Shown here piece after piece: positions 8,027 through 16,020 of a DNA stretch of 33,759 bases. Positions within the stretch are counted from its first letter, which is position 1. Every line of letters begins with the position of its first letter. The notes beneath the pieces are model-generated. The model had not been told where the DNA came from. It made no database searches and saw only the letters and a program-made list of their open reading frames with translations. Source of the DNA: JAZFSZ01 sp036446455 (lineage in GTDB: Bacteria > Pseudomonadota > Gammaproteobacteria > Acidiferrobacterales > JAJDNE01). The stretch covers positions 1 through 33,759 of the forward strand of contig JAZFSZ010000116.1 of NCBI GenBank assembly GCA_036446455.1. The letters are read 5' to 3'. A program made the translations under genes and the position numbers.

Positions 8027-9793
8027 GTGTTGTTAGATAACTCGAGTAACTTAGGTATTTGTTTCCGAATATTTACTTTGGTGATATCTCTTTACGCCGT
8101 ACCGGCGCACGCACTCGATTTTTTTGTAGATTCAGCATCAGACGATGTCGATAACACTCCTGGAAATGGTACTTGCGACACTATTATTGGTGAGTGCACA
8201 TTACGGGCAGCGATTCAGGAAGTTACGCAGGGTAGCACCAGCACAATATACAATATCTATCTACTTGCCAATACTTATATTCTTGACCTGAATGGTGCCG
8301 AATTAATTGCTGACGCCGGTGATTTGAATATAGATAGCAGTGGGTCAACCATCCTGATTACTGCACAATCCGGGACGAACGCCAGCAACGTCATTATCGA
8401 AAGCGGAGCCTTGACTGACAGAATCTTCCATATTATGGATGCCGCGAGCGTTACATTCAGAAACATCACCATCCAGAATGCCAATACAACTGTAATCGGC
8501 GGCGCAATTTACAATGTTTCCGGGGGTAGCCTTACCCTTGATGGCGTGGTGTTGAACAACAACGCAACCAGTGCCGCTAATGGTGGTGGCGCAATATATA
8601 GCAATAGCGGCACAACAACTATCTCAGACAGCACATTGAGCAATAACCAGGCTTCCTCTGGCTGGGGTGGTGCAATCTATAACGCGGCGGGCAGCACTCT
8701 GACAGTTTCTACAACGACCTTTAACAACAATGGTGCCAATAGCGCTGGTGGTGCTATATATCATGCCAATACAACAGCCAATTCCCTCTCTATATCTGAA
8801 TCGACATTTCAAAGTAATTCTTCTTCCACATCCGGTGGTGGCTTGCATAATGCTGGCGGAGCTTCTATAAATGGATCACTATTTACCCAAAACAGTGTAC
8901 TGGCAAATGGTGCAATATTTGGCGGCGGCGGTATCGCAAATAGCAGTACCCTGACAATTAAGAACACTACTATTAGCGAGAATCAAACCTTGGCCTATGG
9001 CGGCGGAATTCACAATGGAAATTCTGCTAGTGCTAATCTCACCTTAAATAATGTCACTATCACGGGAAATTCCGCTGATCTTGATAACGACTCAATTGGT
9101 GACGGCGGCGGCCTGTACGCCGACACGTCGACAACAGTAAATTACAGCAACACTATTATCGCCAATAATACTGATGCATCGAGTGAGGCCCCAGATTGTG
9201 GTGGTGCTAGCATCACGTCTCTAGGTAATAATATTGTTGGAAATATTCTTGGCTGTAGCATAGGTGGTACACAAAGTAATGATCAGACCGGTGACCCCCT
9301 TCTCGCAGCGCTTGCAGACAATGGTGGTCCAACGCTAACTCATGCACTTAACACAGGCAGCATTGCGATTGATGCCGGTAACCAAAATATTCCCGATGGC
9401 AACGCGCCAAATTGCGAAACAACCGACCAACGAGGATTCTCCAGACCTGTTGATGGTGACAGTGATTTGGTCGCTTACTGCGATATTGGAGCATATGAAC
9501 TGGACCCAAATTCATCTGGCACACCTATCACCGGTGGTGGCTGTTATATCGCTACGGCGGCCTATGGGACGGGAATGGAAAAAGACGTGGTTACGCTCAG
9601 GCGTTTTCGTGATCGTTATCTACTGAGCAACGAACCCGGTAAATTGTTTACCGAACTTTACTACAAACTCAGCCCACCGGTCGCAACCAGAATTTCGTCG
9701 AGCAACACACTTCGCGAATGGGCACGGGCGAGCCTGATTCCCCTGGTCAGCCTTGGCCGCATATTGGGTGAACCGGAACCGACACAAAGGTAA
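8027..9793 (+). CDS. Exported beta-helix protein with CSLREA-like, choice-of-anchor Q-like and CFI-box-type C-terminal regions
   Basis: A 588-residue secreted protein. The GTG start at 8027 is supported by GAGGTGAG at 8014-8021. A signal peptide ends around VPAHA, residue 29. Next comes a CSLREA-type segment, here CTLRAAIQE from Cys57. About 12 imperfect parallel beta-helix turns follow, rich in GGGAIYN/GGGLHN and N-N-x-A motifs (residues 150-400). A region of the choice-of-anchor Q type then shows DNGGPTLTHAL, AIDAGN, TDQRGF and CDIGAYE. The C-terminus begins CYIATAAYG at Cys506 and continues with a V-x-x-LR-x-FRD helix and a Pro/Ser-rich hydrophobic stretch, matching the CFI-box C-terminal domain. 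It is probably displayed at or released from the cell surface, perhaps as an adhesin or polysaccharide-binding protein; no catalytic residues are evident. It lies divergent from member A and convergent with member B. Confidence 0.82.
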   Translation: MLLDNSSNLGICFRIFTLVISLYAVPAHALDFFVDSASDDVDNTPGNGTCDTIIGECTLRAAIQEVTQGSTSTIYNIYLLANTYILDLNGAELIADAGDLNIDSSGSTILITAQSGTNASNVIIESGALTDRIFHIMDAASVTFRNITIQNANTTVIGGAIYNVSGGSLTLDGVVLNNNATSAANGGGAIYSNSGTTTISDSTLSNNQASSGWGGAIYNAAGSTLTVSTTTFNNNGANSAGGAIYHANTTANSLSISESTFQSNSSSTSGGGLHNAGGASINGSLFTQNSVLANGAIFGGGGIANSSTLTIKNTTISENQTLAYGGGIHNGNSASANLTLNNVTITGNSADLDNDSIGDGGGLYADTSTTVNYSNTIIANNTDASSEAPDCGGASITSLGNNIVGNILGCSIGGTQSNDQTGDPLLAALADNGGPTLTHALNTGSIAIDAGNQNIPDGNAPNCETTDQRGFSRPVDGDSDLVAYCDIGAYELDPNSSGTPITGGGCYIATAAYGTGMEKDVVTLRRFRDRYLLSNEPGKLFTELYYKLSPPVATRISSSNTLREWARASLIPLVSLGRILGEPEPTQR

Positions 9794-9816
9794 GCGACCC
9801 AAACGATTTTAAAAAA

Positions 9817-9852
9817 TAAAAAGGCCGCCAGAACTTCCGGTGGCCTTTATTT
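9817..9852. terminator. Bidirectional terminator between the beta-helix gene and member B
   Basis: The inverted repeat pairs AAAGGCCGCC (9820-9829) with GGTGGCCTTT (9839-9848) around a 9-base loop, with one mismatch. It is flanked by TTTATTTT on the plus side, and the A-rich run at 9810-9822 reads as a T-tract on the minus side. It sits in the 73-base gap between two convergent genes and can serve both. Confidence 0.8.
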
Positions 9853-9866
9853 TGAACCCTGCTCTC

Positions 9867-10583
9867 TCAAGCGGCTGTGCTGGTATGCATCACCGAATGG
9901 CTTGCTGCGTCAATCGCCCTCTCTGCAATCTCCGCGAAATCTGCACGTGTAGCGAGCCCCATCACCGCACTGCTAACAGACCGTGACGCCAGCAACGGCC
10001 AGCTGTCGGCACGGTCTACATACATCTGTGCAGCAAACACCGCTTCACTGGCACGGGCGCAAAAATCGTTGGAGTGACCGCTTGATTCTTCAATTTCGGA
10101 GGCCCTGACGCTCATGGCTCTTAAAGATTCGGTCACACCCCGGTCTTCTTTGGCGAGTTTACCAAGCGCAGTAATAAGCTTGCCCGCAGACTGAGCACCG
10201 CGGTCTGATCCATTTATCCATTTCTCCGCCCACTGATCAAACTGCTCATTCCCGTAGACCTCTGAGATTACCATCAGTGCAAAAATAATTTTTTGATCAG
10301 TTGTTGTCTCCGGCACGTCCACTTCGCGCACGTCCATACTGATTGTTGGGGTGCTGGTATCAGCTGCAGCTGTTGTAAACAGCATCTCCAGCATTTTCGG
10401 CTTGTCCAGTTGCGCATGCCAGGGATTCAGCATAATCGCTACCAGGGGCGAGGCACCAATTTCAGAAGCATTCTCGGCAATAATATTGTTTGGCTCCTGT
10501 GGTAAAAAAGAGCTGCGACCCGGAACGATGCAACTCCCCCGCCGGGTGTGATTTATTGAATTTGCCAATAGGTATTTTGCCAT
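9867..10583 (-). CDS. Unknown protein, member B of a local paralogous pair
   Basis: A 238-residue cytoplasmic-looking protein of unrecognised family, related to the product of 6990-7814. The shared blocks are MAKYLLA with RRG at the N-terminus, SPLVAIMLNPWHA near residue 45, DQKIIFAL near residue 97, W-x-E-K-W with SDR near residue 120, and a C-terminal Ala-rich helical part with FAEIAERAID. Identity over these blocks is roughly 30-45 percent by eye. It lacks the basic tail of member A. The start is firm: GGAGAGGAG stands just before the ATG. It is separated from moeB by 238 bases (to the ATG at 10822) containing a palindrome, so it probably has its own regulated promoter there. It shares a bidirectional terminator with the beta-helix gene. 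Confidence 0.75.
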   Translation of the reverse strand: MAKYLLANSINHTRRGSCIVPGRSSFLPQEPNNIIAENASEIGASPLVAIMLNPWHAQLDKPKMLEMLFTTAAADTSTPTISMDVREVDVPETTTDQKIIFALMVISEVYGNEQFDQWAEKWINGSDRGAQSAGKLITALGKLAKEDRGVTESLRAMSVRASEIEESSGHSNDFCARASEAVFAAQMYVDRADSWPLLASRSVSSAVMGLATRADFAEIAERAIDAASHSVMHTSTAA

Positions 10584-10683
10584 TTCTCCTCTCCATGATT
10601 ATTTTGCTTGTTCCCTGAGTTGGTTCTTTTGCTTCTCGATTGCCTTATGAGAATAGAAGATTCACACTGCTATTCCAGCGTAA

Positions 10684-10698
10684 TGTGAATACTTCACA
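10684..10698. promoter_or_regulatory. Candidate operator: perfect 15-base palindrome
   Basis: TGTGAATACTTCACA is two perfect 6-base arms around three bases. A further half-site, TTCACA, lies at 10661-10666. The site is in the divergent region between member B and moeB. The arm sequence resembles a CRP half-site, but the spacing between TGTGA and TCACA is five, not the six of a CRP site. The regulator is unknown. Confidence 0.4.
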
Positions 10699-10821
10699 AA
10701 CTACGGGATAAACGGGTGGAATCGACAGACGAGCTTTCGGTGGGCTCAGCAACGTAGATTTGGCAGCTCATTGGACGACTGTTATAACTGTAATTATGTG
10801 TATTTCAAGAAGTGTGGGCGC

Positions 10822-11601
10822 ATGAGTGCGGAAGACAAATCAGATCTGAACCTGTCCGACAATCAGCTGCTGCGTTACAGCCGCCAGATCATGCTGCCGT
10901 CAATCGATGTTGCCGGACAGATGCACTTGCTTGGTTCCCGAATATTGATATTGGGGCTTGGCGGCCTTGGCGCGCCAGTCGCCATGTACCTTGCCGCCAG
11001 CGGGGTCGGTCACCTTGTACTGGTTGACCACGATGACGTTGAGCTGTCCAATTTACAACGCCAGATCATTCACGAGACGGACTCTATCGGGAAGCCAAAG
11101 GTCGTGTCCGCCAAAGCCCGCCTCGAAAAAATCAATCCCGAAATTGACTCGACGGTAATCAGACACAAGCTCACCGGGTCTGAACTTACCGAACAAGTCG
11201 AACTTGCCGACGTTGTTGTTGACGGGACCGATAACTTTGAGTCCCGTTTCCTGATTAATCAAATATGTGTTGAAACAAAAACACCGTTGGTTTCGGGCGC
11301 GGTTATCCGCCTGGAGGGCCAGGTTTCTACCTATATCCCTGGCAGCACCAATTGCTGCTATCGCTGCCTGTATCAAGAGGTCGAAGCGGTGCAGGAGACG
11401 TGCTCGGAAAACGGCGTGCTCGCCCCGGTGGCAGGCATCATCGGTAGTATCCAGGCAACAGAGGCAATCAAGGTGTTATTGGGTATGGAGGGTATCCTGC
11501 TGAACCGTCTGCTTTTGCTGGATGCGGCGACAATGGAGTGGCGTACGTTAAAGATGAAAAAAGACCCTGCATGCCCGGTCTGCGCAACAACCACTGCTTG
11601 A
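10822..11601 (+). CDS. moeB: Molybdopterin-synthase adenylyltransferase MoeB (ThiF/HesA family)
   Basis: MoeB adenylates the C-terminal glycine of the small MoaD subunit so that it can receive sulfur for molybdopterin synthesis. The protein has the ThiF-fold nucleotide site LGLGGLGAP, the N-terminal LRYSRQIMLP arm, DNFESRF, the catalytic-cysteine context TCSENGVLAP, and two zinc-binding pairs, CYRC and CPVC. I chose the ATG at 10822 because MoeB proteins begin shortly before the L-x-RYSRQI segment. An upstream in-frame ATG at 10771 would add 17 residues unlike the family. moeB usually follows prmC directly; here 3.8 kb separates them. The molybdenum enzyme MsrP encoded at 21.6-22.5 kb is a potential consumer of the cofactor. 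ThiF or HesA with a different sulfur-carrier partner is possible. Confidence 0.85.
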   Translation: MSAEDKSDLNLSDNQLLRYSRQIMLPSIDVAGQMHLLGSRILILGLGGLGAPVAMYLAASGVGHLVLVDHDDVELSNLQRQIIHETDSIGKPKVVSAKARLEKINPEIDSTVIRHKLTGSELTEQVELADVVVDGTDNFESRFLINQICVETKTPLVSGAVIRLEGQVSTYIPGSTNCCYRCLYQEVEAVQETCSENGVLAPVAGIIGSIQATEAIKVLLGMEGILLNRLLLLDAATMEWRTLKMKKDPACPVCATTTA

Positions 11602-11749
11602 TCAACTCATATTGCAGAAAAACCAGCTGAGAGAAAAACATTATATGGAAATCAGCACGGCCATGTTTCTGGGAGTGGTTTCGGTGTCGCAGCGTATTTT
11701 AATTCAACCTGTGACGCTCCGGTCGACCATTGAATTACAAGCCACTGGT

Positions 11750-12334
11750 TCAACGAAAAATAATACTACGTAGCATTTGCCAGTGTTCATCCCAGCCATC
11801 AAGAGGTGACACATTAAATCCGCTGCGTATAAATTGGGCTATTCGACCCTCCAGGTAAGCCATTAACAAAAGCGCACTATCGGTAGCCGACTGTTGTGTC
11901 GTGTCAGACAACCTGGCCTCACGCAAGACCTGCTTTAACTGGGTTTCCAGTCGATTAAAAAACTGAGTCATGCGTTTGCGTAGCTGATCGGATTCACCGA
12001 CCAACACGTCGCCATGCATCAATCGGCTAATACCGGGATTGCGGTCAGAAAAACCCAGCACCAGCGAAAGAATGGACTGTAGCTTGTGGTCGGCACCAGA
12101 TGATTCACTTAGAATCCGATTGACGCGGGTAAAGACGGTCTCCTCGATAAACTCGATGAGCCCCTCGAACATCTGCTCCTTGCCCGGGAAATGACGATAC
12201 AGCGCGGCTTCGGAGAGTCCAATCTCCCGCGCTAACATGGCGATTGTGACATGCCTTCCCTGAATTTCCTCGAGCAAACGCGCCAGCGTTTGTAAAATTT
12301 CCTGCTTACGCTCACTACCGGACGGACGCGGCAC
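11750..12334 (-). CDS. slmA: Nucleoid occlusion factor SlmA (TetR family)
   Basis: SlmA binds specific chromosomal sites and, when bound, blocks FtsZ polymerisation so that septa do not form over the nucleoid. The 194-residue protein has a TetR-type N-terminal helix-turn-helix, with LSEAALYRHFPGKEQMFEGL at about residues 34-53. The following segment, LIEFIEE and later RLETQLKQVLRE, is characteristic of SlmA and differs from generic TetR regulators. It begins at GTG with AGGAGAT upstream and follows argB by 71 bases on the same strand, a pairing known from other gammaproteobacteria. Confidence 0.9.
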   Translation of the reverse strand: MPRPSGSERKQEILQTLARLLEEIQGRHVTIAMLAREIGLSEAALYRHFPGKEQMFEGLIEFIEETVFTRVNRILSESSGADHKLQSILSLVLGFSDRNPGISRLMHGDVLVGESDQLRKRMTQFFNRLETQLKQVLREARLSDTTQQSATDSALLLMAYLEGRIAQFIRSGFNVSPLDGWDEHWQMLRSIIFR

Positions 12335-12405
12335 GGTCTATCTCCTGTAACGATGAGGCCAAGATACATTAAATATGTCGGATTGCATGACAGCCGGAAA
12401 CGGCA

Positions 12406-13299
12406 TCAGGGTTTGATCAGCGTACCGACACCTTGATCGGTAAAGATTTCAAGAATAACCGCGTGAGGCACACGACCGTCGATAATATGTGCAGCCGGTA
12501 CTCCACTTTTAACCACATCCAGAGCACAGTTTACTTTGGGCAGCATGCCACCCGAAATACTGCCATCTTCAACCAGCGCATCAACTTCTCTTGCCGACAG
12601 GCCCGTCAGCAGTTTGTCCCCGTGATCGAGTACGCCGACTGTATTGGTGAGCAAAATCAGTTTTTCGGCTTGCAGTGTAATAGCGAGCTTACCGGCAACA
12701 ATATCGGCATTAATATTATAGGCCTGACCATCTTCGCCCACGCCAATGGGGGCGATAACAGGAATAAAATCACGGGTGTCCAGTAGCGCCACCAGTTCAG
12801 GGTCAATTGACGTCACCTCACCGACATGACCGATATCGACAATCTCGCTCGGTATATCCACATCCGATTCCGACTTCAACAGCATCTTCCTGGCCCGGAT
12901 CAGCCCGCCATCCTTGCCCGATAGCCCCACGGCCTTGCCACCATGCTGGTTGATCAAGCTGACAATTTCCTTGTTCACCAGCCCGCCCAGAACCATCTCG
13001 ACAATGTCCATGGTCTCACTATCAGTGACCCGCATTCCTTGCACAAATTTGCTCTCTTTGCCGATCCGGTCCAGCAGCTTGCCGATTTGCGGACCACCTC
13101 CATGCACTACAACGGGATTCATGCCCACCAGCTTCATCAGGACAATGTCACGAGCGAAACCGCGCTTTAACTGCTCATCTACCATGGCATTACCACCGTA
13201 TTTAATGACGATAGTCTTGCCCTGGAAACGTTGAATATAAGGCAGCGCCTCGGCAAGTATTTGTGCCCGCTCGGCGGCGGTTTTTGGTGACAGTGACAC
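12406..13299 (-). CDS. argB: Acetylglutamate kinase
   Basis: ArgB phosphorylates N-acetylglutamate with ATP, the second step of arginine synthesis. The 297-residue protein shows the amino-acid kinase fold: the phosphate-binding VIKYGGNAM near residue 32, VVHGGGPQI near residue 64 for substrate binding, and the C-terminal GGMLPK and AHIIDGRVPHA segments. The N-terminal helix before the kinase core suggests the hexameric, arginine-inhibited class, though that is inference. Translation begins at GTG (13299). It probably forms a two-gene unit with slmA. Confidence 0.96.
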   Translation of the reverse strand: MSLSPKTAAERAQILAEALPYIQRFQGKTIVIKYGGNAMVDEQLKRGFARDIVLMKLVGMNPVVVHGGGPQIGKLLDRIGKESKFVQGMRVTDSETMDIVEMVLGGLVNKEIVSLINQHGGKAVGLSGKDGGLIRARKMLLKSESDVDIPSEIVDIGHVGEVTSIDPELVALLDTRDFIPVIAPIGVGEDGQAYNINADIVAGKLAITLQAEKLILLTNTVGVLDHGDKLLTGLSAREVDALVEDGSISGGMLPKVNCALDVVKSGVPAAHIIDGRVPHAVILEIFTDQGVGTLIKP

Positions 13300-13378
13300 G
13301 GTACTGTAGCCTTTTTGTTATGGTCAGCCTGACATTACCGCAAGCGTATGGCGATGTCAGCTGCTGACTCAAAAAAAC

Positions 13379-13400
13379 AAAAGGGCCATCAGGCCCTTTT
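13379..13400 (-). terminator. Rho-independent terminator of the hsp20 gene
   Basis: A perfect 9-base-pair stem (AAAAGGGCC, loop ATCA, GGCCCTTTT). On the minus strand it is followed by a T-rich tail (TTTTGTTTTTTT). It lies 24 bases after the hsp20 stop codon. Confidence 0.88.
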
Positions 13401-13423
13401 GCGACAAACAAACTCTATCAGGC

Positions 13424-13876
13424 TTAACCGACAGCTACACTGATTCGTTTGGGTTTGACTTCTTCTGCCTTTGGCAACGTCACCTGCAGTACTCCGTCCT
13501 TGTGGATGGCCGTGACTTTGGACTCATCAATGTCGGCGCTCAGGCGCAGGCTGCGCATATATTTTCCGTAACGACGTTCCTGGCGTATGACGCGCGCACC
13601 TTCTTTCTCTTCTGTTTCGCTTTTACTTTCAGCGCTGATGGTCAGCACACCATTTTCCACCGTGACGTTCACATCTTCCTTGCGGACGCCGGGGATCTCG
13701 GCACGTACAATAAAATCGTTATCGCTTTCACTGACATCCACCGTTGGCACCAGGCCGCGGTTGTCAGCCTCAGCAATGAGTCGCATAGGGCCAAAGAATC
13801 CCTCGACCATGTTGTCAAAGTTGTAATCCAGCCAACCAAGCGGTTGGCCTCTCTGGGGTCGAGTCACTAGACGCAT
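13424..13876 (-). CDS. Small heat-shock protein, Hsp20/alpha-crystallin family
   Basis: A 150-residue ATP-independent holdase that binds unfolding proteins during stress. It has a short N-terminal arm, an alpha-crystallin domain (about residues 42-140, with ADNRGLVPTVDVSES at its start and GVLTISAE and DGVLQVTLPK near its end), and the C-terminal I-x-V anchor (RISVAVG). AAAGGAG is placed seven bases before the ATG. It lies directly downstream of hslU but has its own sigma-32-type promoter, leader hairpin and terminator, so it can be expressed alone. Confidence 0.95.
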   Translation of the reverse strand: MRLVTRPQRGQPLGWLDYNFDNMVEGFFGPMRLIAEADNRGLVPTVDVSESDNDFIVRAEIPGVRKEDVNVTVENGVLTISAESKSETEEKEGARVIRQERRYGKYMRSLRLSADIDESKVTAIHKDGVLQVTLPKAEEVKPKRISVAVG

Positions 13877-13914
13877 GATTCATCTCCTTTCATTCATTTT
13901 TCAACATTGCACCA

Positions 13915-13942
13915 ACTACCTGACTCCCGTAGGAGTGGTAGT
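13915..13942 (-). promoter_or_regulatory. UACG-tetraloop hairpin in the hsp20 5' leader
   Basis: On the minus strand ACTACC-ACTCC, loop TACG, then GGAGT-CA-GGTAGT gives 11 base pairs with a two-base bulge and a C(UACG)G loop, a very stable tetraloop class. It lies within the predicted leader, between the heat-shock promoter and the start codon. No T-run follows, so it is not a classical terminator. CTCCT in its 5' arm is also complementary to AGGAG of the hsp20 ribosome binding site (13884-13890), so an alternative fold is possible. Confidence 0.55.
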
Positions 13943-13965
13943 GCGATAGAACTTCCATAAATGAA

Positions 13966-13993
13966 AAATGGGGACGCGCTCTTTTATTTCAAG
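13966..13993 (-). promoter_or_regulatory. Sigma-32 (RpoH) heat-shock promoter for hsp20
   Basis: On the minus strand CTTGAAA (13993-13987), a 13-base spacer, then CCCCATTT (13973-13966). This matches the known RpoH consensus CTTGAAA, 11-16 bases, CCCCATNT at every defined position. Transcription should begin near 13959, giving a leader of about 80 bases. Confidence 0.88.
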
Positions 13994-14032
13994 AAGCGAT
14001 CAAGAAAATTCCCGGATGAAAGAAGTAACCTG

Positions 14033-15382
14033 TCACAGGATATATCGTGTCAGGTCCTCGTTTTGAATAAGCTCGCCCAGGTTGTCATTCACATAAGCAG
14101 CATCCACTTCAATGGTTTCGCCACTACGGTCTGCGGCTTCGTACGAAATCGTCTCCAGCAGGCGCTCCATCACGGTATGCAAGCGGCGCGCTCCAATATT
14201 TTCCGTAGTTTCGTTTACCTGCCACGCCACCTCGGCAACGCGGCGAACTCCATCTTCGGAGAATTTGAGCGTTAATCCCTCCGATGCCATCAGAGCTGCA
14301 TATTGTTCGGTCAATGAGTCATCGGGTTCAGTCAGGATACGAACAAAGTCGTCTACTCTGAGTGCACTCAATTCAACACGAATCGGTAGACGGCCCTGAA
14401 GCTCCGGGATCAGATCCGACGGTTTGCTGAGATGAAAGGCGCCCGAGGCAATGAATAGAATATGGTCGGTCTTTACCATGCCATATTTCGTGGAAACAGT
14501 GGACCCTTCCACCAGCGGCAACAAGTCGCGTTGTACGCCTTCGCGCGAAACGTCTGGGCCATGGCCCTCGGATCGTGAAGCAATCTTGTCTATTTCATCG
14601 AGAAATACGATGCCGCTTTGTTCAACCCGCTCTACGGCCATGACCTTGATGTCTTCGTCGTTAATTAGATGCCCTGCTTCTTCCTCAATCAATAATTTTA
14701 TTGCTTCTCTGATTCTCAGTTTTCGCTTACTAGTGCGCTGGCCACCCATGTTCTGGAACAGGCCCTGCAACTGACCGGTCATTTCTTCCATACCCGGTGG
14801 TGCGATTATTTCCACACCCATGGACGGCGAACTGATCTCGATCTCGATTTCTTTTTCATCCAGATCGCCTTCGCGTAATTTCTTGCGAAAACGCTGGCGA
14901 GCTGTTCCTTCATCGGCGCTCCGGCTTGCGGCTTCGGCACTAACGGCAATACCAGTATCGCGTGCTGGCGGCAGCAAGATATCCAGAATACGATCCTCGG
15001 CCTGATCCTCTGCACGCTGCTGCACCTTTTGCATTTCTTCGATACGGGTCATCTTGACCGCGGAATCCACAAGGTCGCGGACAATCGAATCAACCTCACG
15101 GCCAACGTAACCAACCTCGGTAAATTTGGTCACCTCGACTTTAATGAAAGGTGCCTTTGCCAGGCGCGCCAGACGGCGGGCGATTTCGGTTTTGCCAACC
15201 CCCGTGGGACCAATCATCAGTATGTTCTTCGGCGTAATTTCATTACGCAGTTCTTCGTCAGGCACCTGGGACCGGCGCCAGCGATTGCGCAGCGCAATGG
15301 CTACCGCACGCTTGGCATTGGTCTGACCAACGATGTGTTTGTCGAGTTCCTGAACGATCTCCCGCGGTGTCATTTCCGACAT
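14033..15382 (-). CDS. hslU: HslU, ATPase subunit of the HslVU protease
   Basis: HslU is the AAA+ unfoldase that feeds substrates into the HslV peptidase chamber. The 449-residue protein has the N-terminal TPREIVQELDKHIVGQ segment, Walker A GPTGVGKTEIA (about residues 54-64), the pore-loop region YVGREVD, an I domain rich in charged residues (about 110-240), Walker B IVFLDEIDKIA, and a C-terminal sensor region with GARRLHTVMER. It ends in the expected Leu-rich tail (RYIL) that inserts between HslV subunits. It starts two bases after hslV, so the pair is co-transcribed. Confidence 0.97.
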   Translation of the reverse strand: MSEMTPREIVQELDKHIVGQTNAKRAVAIALRNRWRRSQVPDEELRNEITPKNILMIGPTGVGKTEIARRLARLAKAPFIKVEVTKFTEVGYVGREVDSIVRDLVDSAVKMTRIEEMQKVQQRAEDQAEDRILDILLPPARDTGIAVSAEAASRSADEGTARQRFRKKLREGDLDEKEIEIEISSPSMGVEIIAPPGMEEMTGQLQGLFQNMGGQRTSKRKLRIREAIKLLIEEEAGHLINDEDIKVMAVERVEQSGIVFLDEIDKIASRSEGHGPDVSREGVQRDLLPLVEGSTVSTKYGMVKTDHILFIASGAFHLSKPSDLIPELQGRLPIRVELSALRVDDFVRILTEPDDSLTEQYAALMASEGLTLKFSEDGVRRVAEVAWQVNETTENIGARRLHTVMERLLETISYEAADRSGETIEVDAAYVNDNLGELIQNEDLTRYIL

Positions 15383-15384
15383 GT

Positions 15385-15927
15385 TTATACAATCTCCAGT
15401 TCTTCGATGGCGCGGTTATGGTTAGTATATATGCAGATGTCGGCGGCGATTTCCAGGCTCTTTTCAACAACAGCGCGCGCATCCAGGTCTGTATTGGACA
15501 ACAAGGCGCGTGCCGCAGCTTGCGCGTAGGGGCCACCGGAACCGATCGCAATCAGTCCGTCTTCAGGTTCTATCACGTCACCATTGCCTGAAATAATCAA
15601 TGATGCAGTTGCATCTGCCACCGCCAGCAATGCCTCCAATCGGCGCAGACTGCGCTCTGTACGCCAGTCCTTCGCCAGCTCCACCGCCGCGCGCGTGAGG
15701 TTACCCTGATGCTTATCAAGTTTGCCTTCGAAGCGCTCAAACAAGGTAAAGGCGTCGGCCGTTCCGCCAGCGAAACCGGCAATCACCTTGTCTTTATACA
15801 GACGCCTGACCTTACAGGCGTTACCTTTCATAATGGTATCTCCCATCGACACCTGGCCATCGCCACCGATTACGACACGATTGCCCTTGCGTACCGACAG
15901 GATTGTTGTTCCTCGAAACTGTTCCAC
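15385..15927 (-). CDS. hslV: HslV, peptidase subunit of the HslVU protease
   Basis: HslV is a proteasome-beta-like threonine protease working with HslU. The 180-residue protein starts at GTG with AGGT seven bases upstream. It reads MEQFRG before TTILSVRK, so a six-residue propeptide must be removed to expose the catalytic Thr7. IGGDGQVSMG and the GSGGPYAQAAARAL motif are conserved. It is the first gene of an hslV-hslU unit, with the small heat-shock gene beyond, giving a block of protein quality-control genes. Confidence 0.96.
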   Translation of the reverse strand: MEQFRGTTILSVRKGNRVVIGGDGQVSMGDTIMKGNACKVRRLYKDKVIAGFAGGTADAFTLFERFEGKLDKHQGNLTRAAVELAKDWRTERSLRRLEALLAVADATASLIISGNGDVIEPEDGLIAIGSGGPYAQAAARALLSNTDLDARAVVEKSLEIAADICIYTNHNRAIEELEIV

Positions 15928-15966
15928 AATATTACCTGCGCTTATGCACTGATACAGAGAAATCTA

Positions 15967-15994
15967 AATGTAATGCCTCTCACATGTTTTTCAA
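15967..15994 (-). promoter_or_regulatory. Candidate promoter for hslVU
   Basis: On the minus strand TTGAAA (15994-15989), a 16-base spacer and TACATT (15972-15967) upstream of hslV. The -35 also fits part of the heat-shock consensus, but no CCCCAT box follows, so the sigma factor is uncertain. Confidence 0.3.
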
Positions 15995-16020
15995 TGCCGA
16001 TTTACTCGTAATTACCGAAT

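Noticed and set aside
8500..9150. Tandem DNA repeat array
   Set aside because: The repetition is at protein level (beta-helix turns); the nucleotide copies are too diverged and uneven to be a DNA repeat array or CRISPR.
10684..10698. CRP (cAMP receptor protein) binding site
   Set aside because: The TGTGA and TCACA halves are separated by five bases, whereas CRP requires six; kept only as a generic palindrome.
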